A DNA stretch of 64,000 nucleotides, taken from positions 62,001 through 126,000 of the forward strand of contig NZ_JAIXSL010000016.1 in the NCBI RefSeq assembly GCF_027484705.1, given 5' to 3'. The number at the start of each line of letters is the position of its first letter. Within the stretch, counting starts at the first letter, position 1. This stretch comes from Flavobacterium sp. Lineage in GTDB: Bacteria; Bacteroidota; Bacteroidia; Flavobacteriales; Flavobacteriaceae. The notes below the pieces were generated by a model that saw only the letters and a program-made list of their open reading frames with translations, was not told where the DNA came from and made no database searches. The position numbers and the translations under genes were made by a program. Below, piece by piece: positions 1 through 9,168 of this stretch.

Positions 1-3000
1 CGATCAATATCATGCGCCGCATCATCCAATCCACCGGTGTTGAAGTCATTCATCTCGGGCACGACAGAAGTGTCGAAGAAGTTGTCAATACTGCAATCCA
101 GGAAGACGCGAACGCGATTGCAATGACATCCTACCAAGGCGGACACAACGAATATTTCAAATACATGTACGACCTGCTTAAAGAAAAAGGAGCAGGGCAT
201 ATCAAGATATTCGGCGGTGGCGGTGGTGTGATTTTACCGTCTGAAATTGCGGAGCTCCACGAATACGGCATCACGAGAATCTATTCGCCAGATGATGGTC
301 GCGCCATGGGTTTGCAAGGCATGATCAACGATTTGGTGAAGCGATCCGATTTTGCAGTCGGCGATGTGCTCAACGGCGAAGTCAACCATCTTGAAGAGAA
401 AAACCCAACGGCGATTGCACGCGTGATTTCATCAGCGGAAAATTTTCCTGAAGTCGCCAAAGGAACGTTAGACATCATCCACACTAAAAATAAAGATTGT
501 AAAACGCCTGTGTTAGGAATAACAGGAACTGGCGGCGCAGGAAAATCATCCTTGGTCGATGAACTCGTTCGTCGTTTCCTAATCGATTTTCCAGAAAAAA
601 CAATCGGTTTGATTTCTGTCGATCCGTCAAAAAGAAAAACCGGCGGCGCTTTGTTAGGCGACAGAATCCGGATGAATGCGATCAACAATCCCAGGGTTTA
701 TATGCGTTCGCTCGCTACCCGTCAATCTAACTTAGCCTTATCAAAATATGTAGCTGAAGCCATTCAGGTTTTGAAAGCTGCCAGATATGATATCATCATT
801 TTAGAAACTTCAGGAATCGGACAATCTGACACTGAAATCATGGACCATTCGGATGTTTCGCTTTACGTGATGACACCAGAATTCGGAGCGGCAACCCAAC
901 TCGAAAAAATCGATATGTTGGATTTCGCAGATTTAGTCGCAATCAACAAATTCGACAAACGCGGTTCGCTTGACGCCTTGCGCGATGTGAAAAAACAATA
1001 CCAAAGAAACCACCAGTTGTGGGATGCGGATTTAGATACTTTACCGGTTTTCGGCACGATTGCCTCGCAGTTCAACGATCCGGGAATGAACACGCTTTAC
1101 AAAGCGATCATGGACAAAATCCATGAGAAAACACAATCCGACCTAAAATCGACGTTCCAGATTACGCGCGAAATGAGCGAGAAAATCTTCGTGATTCCGC
1201 CCCACAGAACGCGTTACCTTTCTGAGATTGCCGAAAACAACCGCAAGTATGACGAAATCGCTTTAAGTCAGGAACAAGTGGCTCAGAAATTATACGGAAT
1301 TTTCAAAACCACAGAAACCGTTTCGAGAAAATTACCGCTTCTGAACAAAGCCGGAATCGTGGAAGAATCTTTAAACATCAACGAACAGAACAAAGATTTT
1401 CTTTCGTTACTGACCAAAGAATTCGACCGCGTCAAAATGGATCTCGATCCGTACAACTGGGAAATCATCCTAACCTGGGACGAAAAAGTCAATAAATATA
1501 AAAATCCTGTTTATTCGTTTAAAGTACGTGACAAAGAAATCAGGATTGCCACGCATACTGAATCGCTTTCGCATTCACAGATTCCAAAAGTCGCTTTGCC
1601 GAAGTATCAGGCTTGGGGCGATATTTTGCGTTGGTGTCTGCAGGAAAACGTTCCGGGCGAATTTCCTTTTACATCGGGATTGTATCCGTTCAAGCGAGAA
1701 GGCGAAGATCCGTCGAGAATGTTTGCCGGAGAAGGCGGACCAGAAAGGACGAACAAACGTTTTCATTACGTAAGCGCCGGATTGCCCGCAAAAAGACTTT
1801 CGACCGCTTTCGACAGTGTTACTTTATATGGAAATGATCCGCACATCCGCCCTGATATTTATGGAAAAATCGGTAATGCCGGTGTTTCGATCTGTTGTCT
1901 TGACGATGCTAAAAAATTGTATTCCGGTTTCGATCTGGTGCATGCGATGACTTCTGTAAGTATGACCATCAACGGTCCGGCGCCGATGTTGCTTGGTTTT
2001 TTTATGAATGCCGCGATCGATCAACAATGCGAACATTACATCAAAGCCAACAATTTAGAAGCAGAAGTTGAAGAAAAAATCAATGAGATTTATAAAAAGA
2101 AAGGCACCAAACGTCCGCAATACCAAGGCGAATTGCCGCAAGGAAACAACGGATTAGGCTTGATGTTACTCGGCGTTACCGGCGATTTGGTCTTGCCAGC
2201 CGCGGTTTACAATGACATCAAAGCCAAAACACTTTCTCAGGTTCGAGGAACCGTTCAGGCTGATATTTTGAAAGAAGACCAGGCTCAGAATACTTGTATT
2301 TTCTCCACAGAATTTGCGTTAAGATTGATGGGCGATGTGCAGGAATATTTCATCGAAAAAAACGTGCGCAACTTCTATTCAGTTTCAATTTCGGGTTATC
2401 ACATTGCCGAAGCAGGAGCGAACCCAATCACACAATTGGCGTTTACGTTGGCTAACGGATTCACTTACGTGGAATATTATTTAAGCCGTGGCATGAACAT
2501 CAATGATTTCGGGCCGAACTTATCGTTTTTCTTCTCGAACGGAATCGATCCAGAATATGCCGTAATTGGACGTGTAGCGCGTAAAATCTGGGCGAAAGCT
2601 TTGAAAAACAAATACGGAGCAAACGAAAGAGCGCAAATGCTCAAATACCATATTCAAACTTCTGGTCGTTCGTTGCATGCGCAGGAAATCGATTTTAATG
2701 ATATCCGTACGACTTTGCAGGCTTTGTATGCGATTTATGACAACTGTAATTCGTTGCACACGAATGCTTACGATGAAGCGATTACGACACCAACGGAAGA
2801 ATCTGTCCGTCGAGCGATGGCCATCCAGTTAATCATCAACAAAGAATTGGGATTGGCGAAAAACGAAAATCCGATCCAAGGTTCGTTCATCATAGAAGAA
2901 TTGACGGATTTGGTTGAAGATGCCGTGTTGCAGGAATTCGACCGCATTACCGAAAGAGGCGGCGTATTGGGCGCGATGGAAACGATGTACCAACGTTCTA

Positions 3001-3344
3001 AAATTCAAGAGGAAAGTTTGTATTATGAAACGTTGAAGCATACCGGAGAATTCCCGATTATCGGTGTGAACACATTCTTAAGTTCGAAAGGTTCGCCAAC
3101 AGTGATTCCGATGGAAGTGATTCGTGCGACCGAAGAAGAAAAACAGTATCAAATAGAAATGCTCAACGAATTGCACCAATCAAATCAGCACCAAGTGGAA
3201 GAACAGCTCAACATCATTCAGGAAGCCGCAATCAACAACCAGAATATCTTCGAACGTTTGATGGAAGCGACGAAAGTTTGTTCGTTAGGGCAAATCACCA
3301 GCGCTTTGTTTGAAGTCGGCGGGCAGTACAGAAGAAATATGTAG
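1..3344 (+). CDS. icmF: Fused isobutyryl-CoA mutase / G-protein chaperone (IcmF type), 5' end outside window
   Basis: Adenosylcobalamin-dependent acyl-CoA mutase with its own GTPase chaperone in one chain, interconverting isobutyryl-CoA and n-butyryl-CoA in the cytoplasm. The frame is open to the window edge, so the start and the DxHxxG cobalamin motif lie just upstream. About 1,113 residues are visible. In order they are the rest of the B12 domain (to about residue 115, counting from the Met at base 12), a MeaB-like GTPase with P-loop GTGGAGKS near 173-181, a linker, and the mutase barrel with SGYH (His797). Two substrate-pocket positions read Phe571 (RMFAGE) and Gln759 (AQNTCIF). Methylmalonyl-CoA mutases carry Tyr and Arg there, so this favours isobutyryl-type over methylmalonyl-type activity. 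A strong hairpin follows the stop. The family call is firm; the substrate is inferred from two residues. Confidence 0.88.
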   Translation, partial: INIMRRIIQSTGVEVIHLGHDRSVEEVVNTAIQEDANAIAMTSYQGGHNEYFKYMYDLLKEKGAGHIKIFGGGGGVILPSEIAELHEYGITRIYSPDDGRAMGLQGMINDLVKRSDFAVGDVLNGEVNHLEEKNPTAIARVISSAENFPEVAKGTLDIIHTKNKDCKTPVLGITGTGGAGKSSLVDELVRRFLIDFPEKTIGLISVDPSKRKTGGALLGDRIRMNAINNPRVYMRSLATRQSNLALSKYVAEAIQVLKAARYDIIILETSGIGQSDTEIMDHSDVSLYVMTPEFGAATQLEKIDMLDFADLVAINKFDKRGSLDALRDVKKQYQRNHQLWDADLDTLPVFGTIASQFNDPGMNTLYKAIMDKIHEKTQSDLKSTFQITREMSEKIFVIPPHRTRYLSEIAENNRKYDEIALSQEQVAQKLYGIFKTTETVSRKLPLLNKAGIVEESLNINEQNKDFLSLLTKEFDRVKMDLDPYNWEIILTWDEKVNKYKNPVYSFKVRDKEIRIATHTESLSHSQIPKVALPKYQAWGDILRWCLQENVPGEFPFTSGLYPFKREGEDPSRMFAGEGGPERTNKRFHYVSAGLPAKRLSTAFDSVTLYGNDPHIRPDIYGKIGNAGVSICCLDDAKKLYSGFDLVHAMTSVSMTINGPAPMLLGFFMNAAIDQQCEHYIKANNLEAEVEEKINEIYKKKGTKRPQYQGELPQGNNGLGLMLLGVTGDLVLPAAVYNDIKAKTLSQVRGTVQADILKEDQAQNTCIFSTEFALRLMGDVQEYFIEKNVRNFYSVSISGYHIAEAGANPITQLAFTLANGFTYVEYYLSRGMNINDFGPNLSFFFSNGIDPEYAVIGRVARKIWAKALKNKYGANERAQMLKYHIQTSGRSLHAQEIDFNDIRTTLQALYAIYDNCNSLHTNAYDEAITTPTEESVRRAMAIQLIINKELGLAKNENPIQGSFIIEELTDLVEDAVLQEFDRITERGGVLGAMETMYQRSKIQEESLYYETLKHTGEFPIIGVNTFLSSKGSPTVIPMEVIRATEEEKQYQIEMLNELHQSNQHQVEEQLNIIQEAAINNQNIFERLMEATKVCSLGQITSALFEVGGQYRRNM

Positions 3345-3366
3345 CAATTTTGCTGTAGTCAAATAG

Positions 3367-3399
3367 AAAACCGGTAATCTAATCATTATCGGTTTTTTT
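3367..3399. terminator. Bidirectional intrinsic terminator
   Basis: A 12-bp stem (AAAACCGGTAAT with ATTATCGGTTTT, one G-U pair), a 6-nt loop, and T-runs on both strands. It lies between the convergent mutase gene and the minus-strand orphan membrane gene, and overlaps the latter's stop codon. Confidence 0.8.
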
Positions 3400-4114
3400 A
3401 GTTATTGAAATACTTCCGATCCCAAATCGCAGTATTAAAATTTTTGCCCATCATAAAAAAGGCATACATCAAAACCGCTACGATCGATTTGAAAGCAAAT
3501 AAGAAGATAATGATACTCGCCATAGGTACCGATTTACTCAAATTATTCTCTGGAGTCAAAAAAGTGATTGCCAAACTGATTACCAAGCAAAAAACAACAA
3601 AATTGAATAAGTTTTTAAACGGCTTTACTTTCCATTTTCGAATAGGATTGATGTCATTGCCCCATTGATGAATCAGATAGTAATAATCATTTCCAATGGG
3701 TGCAAAAAGCAACGGATCGTCATAACTTAACAAATCAAAAGCCTTGGTGGGCGCCATAATTTTGAATCCTTGTAAGGTCGTTTGATGTTTTTTCTCTAAA
3801 GCATGTATTTTTGATACGGCTTCTTCAGGAATAGCTTCTTTAAAAAAAGAACTGTCTAAAAAACGTAATCTATAGGAAACGCAAACCGAACGTATTTGCG
3901 TCAAATGAAAAATCTTATCGGATTCTAAAAGATCAAAGTTAAAATCATTAAAATCTGTTGAACTTTTTTCCCGAATAGCGTTTTTGATGGTTTGCCTCGC
4001 CACTTCGTTTGCTTGCAGAAGCGACGAAATTTCTTCTAATAATTCAGATTCAGATTTAAATTTATTGCGTTCGACTAATAATTCCTTTTCCAATAAACCC
4101 TTATTTTGTAACAT
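3398..4114 (-). CDS. Hypothetical two-TM membrane protein
   Basis: I do not recognise this 238-residue protein. The first 165 residues are soluble, charged and predicted mostly helical. Two hydrophobic segments follow at about 168-186 and 198-221, then a short basic tail with an aromatic end (WDRKYFNN). There is no signal peptide, so the N-terminal domain is probably cytoplasmic with a C-terminal membrane hairpin. It stands alone between two terminators and has no operon partner. Codon use resembles its neighbours. Its function cannot be inferred from context. Confidence 0.75.
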   Translation of the reverse strand: MLQNKGLLEKELLVERNKFKSESELLEEISSLLQANEVARQTIKNAIREKSSTDFNDFNFDLLESDKIFHLTQIRSVCVSYRLRFLDSSFFKEAIPEEAVSKIHALEKKHQTTLQGFKIMAPTKAFDLLSYDDPLLFAPIGNDYYYLIHQWGNDINPIRKWKVKPFKNLFNFVVFCLVISLAITFLTPENNLSKSVPMASIIIFLFAFKSIVAVLMYAFFMMGKNFNTAIWDRKYFNN

Positions 4115-4241
4115 CTTAATAGTGATTAGCGGCCATTAAACATTTGATTAACATACTCCATGAAAGTAAGAAAAAAAGCGTTTCATAAAAACTATTTTAC
4201 TGAAAATTAGCAGTATAACTATTGTTAAATTTTGGGTATAA

Positions 4242-4270
4242 AAAAACCGGCAATGGATTTACCGGTTTTT
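4242..4270. terminator. Terminator downstream of fumC
   Basis: Perfect 9-bp stem AAAAACCGG / CCGGTTTTT with an 11-nt loop, 20 nt past the fumC stop on the minus strand. The flanking A and T runs make it usable in both directions. Confidence 0.8.
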
Positions 4271-4290
4271 AACAGTTGTATGTTCTTAAT

Positions 4291-5688
4291 TTATTTAAGG
4301 CTTCCCACCATTTCCTCAGGTTTCACCCAAGCATCGAAATCTTCAGCAGTTACATAACCCAAACGAACCGCTTCTTCTTTTAAAGTCGTTCCGTTTTTGT
4401 GTGCCGTTTGTGCGATTTCAGCCGATTTGTAGTAACCGATTTTCGTGTTTAAAGCCGTTACCAACATCAATGAATTATCAACCAATTCTTTGATGCGTTT
4501 GTAATTCGGTTCGATACCGATCGCGCAATGTTCTTCAAAAGAAAGACAAGCATCGCCGATCAGTCTTGCCGATTGCAAAAAGTTCGCAGCCATCACAGGT
4601 TTGAAAACATTGAGTTCGTAGTGGCCTTGCATGCCGCCAACTGAAATCGCTACATCGTTTCCAATCACTTGAGCACAAACCATAGTCAATGCTTCACATT
4701 GCGTCGGGTTTACTTTTCCGGGCATGATCGAAGATCCTGGTTCGTTTTCCGGAATTAAAATTTCGCCAATTCCAGAACGTGGGCCTGAAGCTAACATTCT
4801 GATATCGTTGGCAATTTTATTTAGAGAAACCGCCAATTGTTTCAAAGCGCCATGGCTTTCGACAATCGCGTCATGTGAGGCTAAAGCTTCGAATTTATTC
4901 GGCGCAGTTACGAAAGGATGACCTGTAAATTTAGCAATGTATTCCGCAACTTTTACGTCATAACCCTCAGGTGTGTTCAATCCGGTTCCGACTGCGGTTC
5001 CACCTAAAGCCAATTCGGATAAATGCGATAAAGTATTTTTAAGTGCTTTGATGCCGTAATTTAATTGGGCTACATAACCAGAGATTTCCTGTCCTAAAGT
5101 TAAAGGCGTCGCGTCCATCAAGTGGGTGCGGCCGATTTTTACGACCTGTTTGAATTCAGTGGCTTTGGCTTGTAAGGTATCGCGCAATTTTTCAACGCCT
5201 GGAATGGTGACTTCAACTGCGGCTTTGTAGGCTGCGATGTGCATTCCGGTGGGGAACGTATCGTTCGAAGATTGCGATTTGTTGACGTCGTCGTTGGCTT
5301 TAACGACTGGTTCGCCTTCGCCGATTTTGAAGCCTGCAAGCACTTGTGCGCGGTTCGCAATGACTTCATTGACGTTCATATTGCTTTGCGTTCCGGAACC
5401 TGTTTGCCAAATCACTAAAGGAAATTCACCTTCGAGTTTTCCGGCTAGGATTTCGTCACAAACGGCTGCAATGGCGTCGCGCTTTTCGGTTGATAATACG
5501 CCTAAGTCGCAGTTGGCATAAGCGGCCGCTTTCTTTAAATAGGCAAAACCTTCAATGATTTCTTTGGGCATAGAAGCCGATGGCCCGATTTTGAAGTTGT
5601 TTCTGGATCGTTCTGTTTGTGCACCCCAATATTTATCGGCCGGGACTTTTACTTCGCCCATGGTGTCTTTCTCAATTCTGTATTCCAT
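4291..5688 (-). CDS. fumC: Fumarate hydratase class II
   Basis: Hydrates fumarate to L-malate in the TCA cycle (iron-independent, homotetrameric, cytoplasmic). Its 465 residues match the usual length of about 465. The superfamily signature [11 protein letters not shown] is at about 317-327, the substrate-binding [10 protein letters not shown] near 96-105, and the [10 protein letters not shown] segment with the catalytic-region His near 188. It is monocistronic: a terminator follows, and upstream lies a long non-coding stretch holding two structured repeats. A candidate -7 element on the minus strand at 5912-5919 would place one repeat in a leader of about 220 nt. That promoter is only inferred. 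Confidence 0.96.
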   Translation of the reverse strand: MEYRIEKDTMGEVKVPADKYWGAQTERSRNNFKIGPSASMPKEIIEGFAYLKKAAAYANCDLGVLSTEKRDAIAAVCDEILAGKLEGEFPLVIWQTGSGTQSNMNVNEVIANRAQVLAGFKIGEGEPVVKANDDVNKSQSSNDTFPTGMHIAAYKAAVEVTIPGVEKLRDTLQAKATEFKQVVKIGRTHLMDATPLTLGQEISGYVAQLNYGIKALKNTLSHLSELALGGTAVGTGLNTPEGYDVKVAEYIAKFTGHPFVTAPNKFEALASHDAIVESHGALKQLAVSLNKIANDIRMLASGPRSGIGEILIPENEPGSSIMPGKVNPTQCEALTMVCAQVIGNDVAISVGGMQGHYELNVFKPVMAANFLQSARLIGDACLSFEEHCAIGIEPNYKRIKELVDNSLMLVTALNTKIGYYKSAEIAQTAHKNGTTLKEEAVRLGYVTAEDFDAWVKPEEMVGSLK

Positions 5689-5726
5689 TGTTTATTTGTG
5701 TATGTGGTTATTGTGTATTTGATTTT

Positions 5727-5790
5727 TGGGCGTTCCCCTGCGGGTCGGGCTTTCCGCAGTACACGGTACTGCTTCCAATCCCTAACGCGG
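5727..5790 (-). repeat. Palindromic intergenic repeat, second type
   Basis: GC-rich, hairpin-forming sequence in an AT-rich gap. Read on the minus strand it runs GTTAGGGATTGGAAGC, then a small stem AGTAC..GTACT, then GCGGAAAGCCCG. It resembles the 78-nt repeat beside it in plan (TAGgg.AT ... hairpin ... GCGGaAAGC) but not in exact sequence, and lies in the opposite orientation. Only one copy is seen here. From memory, near-identical stretches are scattered through Flavobacterium intergenic regions. Confidence 0.5.
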
Positions 5791-5811
5791 TTCTGGGTTA
5801 ACGAGAAGCCT

Positions 5812-5889
5812 TAGCCCCGATTGCAACGGTATCCTTTTTCTTGCTTCTTTAGCAAGGAAAAGATTTAGTGGAAAGCGGGAAACAGCTCC
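5812..5889 (+). repeat. 78-nt structured intergenic repeat, copy 1
   Basis: Begins TAGCCCCGAT and ends GCTCC, with the internal conserved blocks ATCC and AGCGGGAA. Between them is a hairpin (CTTTTTCTTGC against GCAAGGAAAAG). It lies between divergent fumC and the 54-residue membrane protein gene. It is one of four copies in this window; copies 1, 2 and 3 are exactly 78 nt long. Confidence 0.85.
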
Positions 5890-5911
5890 TAAAAAGCAGT
5901 ACAAATTTAGG

Positions 5912-5919
5912 CATAAATA
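5912..5919 (-). promoter_or_regulatory. Possible -7 element for fumC
   Basis: Minus-strand TAAATTTG matches the Bacteroidota -7 consensus TAnnTTTG. No -33 TTG lies at the normal 19-21 nt distance, so the call is weak. Confidence 0.25.
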
Positions 5920-5948
5920 CTATTTTATAAAAATTGATTTGGATTTAA

Positions 5949-5979
5949 TTGGTCACAAAAAATAATACGCTTACATTTG
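5949..5979 (+). promoter_or_regulatory. Bacteroidota-type promoter for the 54-residue membrane protein
   Basis: TTG at 5949-5951, a 20-nt spacer, and TACATTTG at 5972-5979. This matches the TTTG-N19/20-TAnnTTTG pattern used by the primary sigma factor of this phylum. Transcription would start about 20 nt before the ATG at 6008. Confidence 0.55.
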
Positions 5980-6007
5980 CGTATAATTCAAAAAAATTCC
6001 GGAAAAC

Positions 6008-6172
6008 ATGTTTGAATTTTCACAGTACTTAGGCTTTTTACTTTTCTTGACCGTGCTTACTATAGGTTTCTGGTTGATGTTTTTCTTGGTGGCTTTCGTC
6101 CAGTATTGGGTGGGAGGCGCGCTTTGGGAAATGTATAAAGAAAGAAAAGCGAAAAAAGCAGAATCTAATTAA
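6008..6172 (+). CDS. Small single-pass membrane protein, 54 residues
   Basis: Starts MFEFSQYLGFLLFLTV and ends KERKAKKAESN. One long hydrophobic stretch at about 8-42 is rich in Phe, Leu and Trp, followed by a basic tail. The arrangement suggests a single membrane span with the positive C-terminus in the cytoplasm. Support for a real gene: a consensus promoter just upstream, an ATG, no internal stop, and a strong terminator 11 nt after the TAA. It forms its own transcription unit. I do not know a function. Confidence 0.7.
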   Translation: MFEFSQYLGFLLFLTVLTIGFWLMFFLVAFVQYWVGGALWEMYKERKAKKAESN

Positions 6173-6182
6173 TTTCAGATTC

Positions 6183-6219
6183 AAAAAAAAAGGGAGCCAA
6201 ATCGGTTCCCTTTTTTTTT
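6183..6219. terminator. Bidirectional terminator
   Basis: AAAAAGGGAGCC pairs with GGTTCCCTTTTT (one G-U) around a 5-nt loop, with long A and T runs outside. It serves both the 54-residue gene and the convergent receptor gene. Confidence 0.85.
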
Positions 6220-6222
6220 ATG

Positions 6223-8685
6223 CTAATAATCTTCGCCGCCGTTGTCGGAATCTCCTTTTTTCGGCTGTTTGTCGCGGTCTGTTTTCTGCTTGTTGAATCG
6301 GTACGTAAATGACAGTGTAATCTGACGTTCGCGCCATTGCATCTCGCTGTAGGAATTGACGTTCGCCGTACTCAAATCGTTGATTCTTTTTCTGGAATTG
6401 AAGACGTCACTCACGTTGAACGCAATCGTTCCTTTGTCTTTCAAAACGTCTTTACTTAACGCTAAGTTCATGCTCGCATTGGCTTTATTGGTGCCTTGCG
6501 CGGTTTTCTGTGCGGCGTTATAAGTTCCGTTGGTTTGGAAATCAACTTTGTAAGGTAAGGTGATTTTAGAAGTAAGACGCGTAAACCATGTGGATGAAGT
6601 GTTGTAAAGATCGATGGTTGTGGCCGTGTTGTCTGTTTTGAGGTAAGTGTAACTTCCGTCGGTTTTGTTGCTGAAGTAATTGAAATTTCCGTTGAGTTTC
6701 CACCATTTGTAAGGTGTGAAATTGAGCGTGAATTCAAACCCGAGTTTGTTGTCGGTCGCGAGGTTGAAAGGCGTGTTGACAATCACTGGAATGTCATTGA
6801 TTTTATCGCCACGTTCTTTTCGAATGACTTGAAATGAATTCTTCGTGTTGTTGATGTATAACGAAGTGCTTAACGTGACTTTAGTCCATTTTTTTAAGAA
6901 GCCTAAATCGTACGCATCGCTGAGCGCAGGATCTAAATCTGGATTTCCTACGAATAAGTTGACGTTGCTCGAATACGACGAAAACGGGTTGATGAAACGA
7001 TCGCGCGGACGATTGATACGTTTGCTATAATTGAGCGAGATGTTCGTTTTGTCGTTGATTTCGTAGGTTAGGAAAGCACTCGGAAAAAAGTTGTCGTAAT
7101 TTTTGGTATTAAAATCCTGCGTGGCAAGCTGGTTGATTTCGATGTTGGAATTCTCGTAGCGCAATCCAGTTAAAACTGAGAACTTTTTAATTTTGGTACC
7201 GAGTTGTGCGTAAGCGGAATTGATGTTTTCTTTATACTCGAAAGTGTTTGTGAATCTCGGATTTTTGGTGAAGTTATTGTTTCCTAAAAGATCTTCTTCT
7301 ACTTTATAATCAGAAAGTAAGGTCAGATAACTTCCTTTGACGCCAAGCTCCAATTGGCTGTTTTTCTTGAAAGGCAAAACGTAATCGGATTGGATCAGAT
7401 TTCTGCTTTGGGTTTGGTTGTTGATGGTTCTTTCCGATGTAATGAAAATCGGTGTTGGCAAGATTCCGTTGCCATAAATATTGGAATTTTCTTTGTCTTT
7501 ATTCACGGAAAAGGCGCCATCGATGGTGAATTTATGCCCGTCGCGTTTGAACCTTTTGATGTAGTTCGTAGTGTATTCCACATCTTGACTCGAGCGAAAT
7601 AAATCATTGTAACGCTGGCGTCGCTCGAAAGGATTGTTCGAATAAATTGAATAGATGACATCTTCAGGATTACCGCCTTTGTTTTTTCGCAATGAAAGTG
7701 TATTCGTCCAAGAGGAAGTCGCGTCTAAATAAAGTTCCATTCCAAAACTGCCGTTGAAACCTTCGCGCGATCTTTTATTATTCCTGCGTTCCTCGATATA
7801 GGAAACCAAATTGCCCGCGTCATCATAATTTTCCTGATTGATTTTGGTATTGCCCGGACCGTTACTTTTGCTGTAACCAAGCGAAGTAAAGAAATTGGAT
7901 CCTTTATTTTTAGCATTGAAATTTCCCGAAACGCCCGTATTTTCAGGCGAACCCGCTGAAACAATCACGCTGCCGTTGATGCCTTGGTTTTTGCCTCTTT
8001 TGAGAATGATGTTCAGGATGCCGCCACCACCTTCAGCATCATAACGCGCAGAAGGGTTGGTAATCACTTCGACTTTGTCAATCGCATCGGCCGGAATCTG
8101 GCGCAAAGCATCGGCAATATTCACCGAATTCGACGGTTTCCCATCAATCAGAATGCGCACATTGCTGTTGCCTCGTAGACTAACCGCGCCATCCACATCA
8201 ACGGTTACCGAAGGAATGTTATCAAGCACATCGCTGACGGTTCCGCCTTTGACCATCAAATCCTGTCCGACGCTGTAGACTTTTTTGTCAAGTTTGATTT
8301 CTATGCTTGTAGTTTGTGCGCGTACTTCGACGGCTTTGAGTTGTGTGGCGTCTTCATCGAGAGAAATCGTTCCGAGTGAAGTGTCTTGCTGATAGTCTTT
8401 GGCTGGGATTTCGAAAGCTTTGAACGAAATGAATTCGGCTTTGACAGTATAATTTCCTGCAGTAATTGAAACGTCGAATTCGCCTTTGGCATTGGTAATT
8501 CCACCGCCTATGATTTTCGGGTTTTTGGTATTGATGAAAGTGATCGTCGCGTATTCAAGCGGTTGCTGGCTCACTTTTTCTACAATCTTACCGGTAATTT
8601 TAATTTTTTTGGATTCGGGTCTGTTCTGGGCGATGATGATAACAGGAAGTAAGAATAGGAAAAGTTTGGATTTGATTGAGGTCAT
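6223..8685 (-). CDS. TonB-dependent-receptor-like outer membrane beta-barrel protein
   Basis: Outer membrane protein of the Bacteroidota 'outer membrane beta-barrel family' type. I chose the ATG at 8685 because it starts a clean signal peptide (MTSIKSKLFLFLLPVIIIAQ); the longer frame to 8745 adds 20 unlikely residues. The 820-residue chain has a carboxypeptidase-regulatory-like beta-sandwich at about 28-110 (KITGKIVEKVSQQPLEYATI), a plug domain at about 125-230 (VSDVLDNIPSVTVDVDG), and then a long barrel ending in alternating aromatic strands (ITLSFTYRFNKQ) and a charged tail. The substrate is unknown; no SusD-like partner is adjacent. It lies downstream of the arsC-like gene on the same strand. 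Confidence 0.85.
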   Translation of the reverse strand: MTSIKSKLFLFLLPVIIIAQNRPESKKIKITGKIVEKVSQQPLEYATITFINTKNPKIIGGGITNAKGEFDVSITAGNYTVKAEFISFKAFEIPAKDYQQDTSLGTISLDEDATQLKAVEVRAQTTSIEIKLDKKVYSVGQDLMVKGGTVSDVLDNIPSVTVDVDGAVSLRGNSNVRILIDGKPSNSVNIADALRQIPADAIDKVEVITNPSARYDAEGGGGILNIILKRGKNQGINGSVIVSAGSPENTGVSGNFNAKNKGSNFFTSLGYSKSNGPGNTKINQENYDDAGNLVSYIEERRNNKRSREGFNGSFGMELYLDATSSWTNTLSLRKNKGGNPEDVIYSIYSNNPFERRQRYNDLFRSSQDVEYTTNYIKRFKRDGHKFTIDGAFSVNKDKENSNIYGNGILPTPIFITSERTINNQTQSRNLIQSDYVLPFKKNSQLELGVKGSYLTLLSDYKVEEDLLGNNNFTKNPRFTNTFEYKENINSAYAQLGTKIKKFSVLTGLRYENSNIEINQLATQDFNTKNYDNFFPSAFLTYEINDKTNISLNYSKRINRPRDRFINPFSSYSSNVNLFVGNPDLDPALSDAYDLGFLKKWTKVTLSTSLYINNTKNSFQVIRKERGDKINDIPVIVNTPFNLATDNKLGFEFTLNFTPYKWWKLNGNFNYFSNKTDGSYTYLKTDNTATTIDLYNTSSTWFTRLTSKITLPYKVDFQTNGTYNAAQKTAQGTNKANASMNLALSKDVLKDKGTIAFNVSDVFNSRKRINDLSTANVNSYSEMQWRERQITLSFTYRFNKQKTDRDKQPKKGDSDNGGEDY

Positions 8686-8754
8686 AGCGAATAAGTTAGT
8701 ACTTATAGAACACAAAAATAAGTTTTGGTTTAGAGCGCCTTTCACAAAGCTTTG

Positions 8755-9096
8755 TTAAATGATGGATTTGGCTTTTTCGAAAGGACGTGCAATGACGGCT
8801 TTTTCACCATTGATGACAATAGGTCTTTCTATTAAAATTGGATGCGAAACCATAGCCTCGATGATTTTTTTGTCGGTCATTTTTTTGTCTTTATATTGTT
8901 CGATCCAGACGGATTCTTTTTGCCGGACAAGTTCAATGGGTTTGATATTGAGTTTGCGGATGATTTCAGAAAGTTCTTCAAAGGTCGGTGGCTGCTCTAA
9001 ATATTTGACGATATGAAACTTGTGGTGTGAATCTTCCAAAAAAGCCAAACATTCTCTAGATTTTGTGCATCTCGTATTGTGGTATATCGTAATCAT
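8755..9096 (-). CDS. arsC: ArsC-family (glutaredoxin-type) arsenate reductase-like protein
   Basis: 113 residues, the usual size for this thioredoxin-fold family. The catalytic Cys10 sits in NTRCTKSR and the conserved arginine region is HPILIERPIV near 84-93. Family members reduce arsenate with glutathione and glutaredoxin. Many chromosomal copies without an ars operon have no proven arsenate role, and no arsR, arsB or acr3 is visible here. It runs in the same direction as the barrel receptor, 69 nt upstream of it, and may share its transcript. Confidence 0.85.
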   Translation of the reverse strand: MITIYHNTRCTKSRECLAFLEDSHHKFHIVKYLEQPPTFEELSEIIRKLNIKPIELVRQKESVWIEQYKDKKMTDKKIIEAMVSHPILIERPIVINGEKAVIARPFEKAKSII

Positions 9097-9168
9097 CGCT
9101 GTTGTTTTTTTACAAAGGAATTGATTTATTTTTTAAAAAATGAACTAAATTAGTCGAAAATCAAAGGC

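Noticed and set aside
8755..9096. Arsenic resistance locus
   Set aside because: Only an ArsC-like protein is present; no repressor, permease or arsenite efflux gene is nearby.
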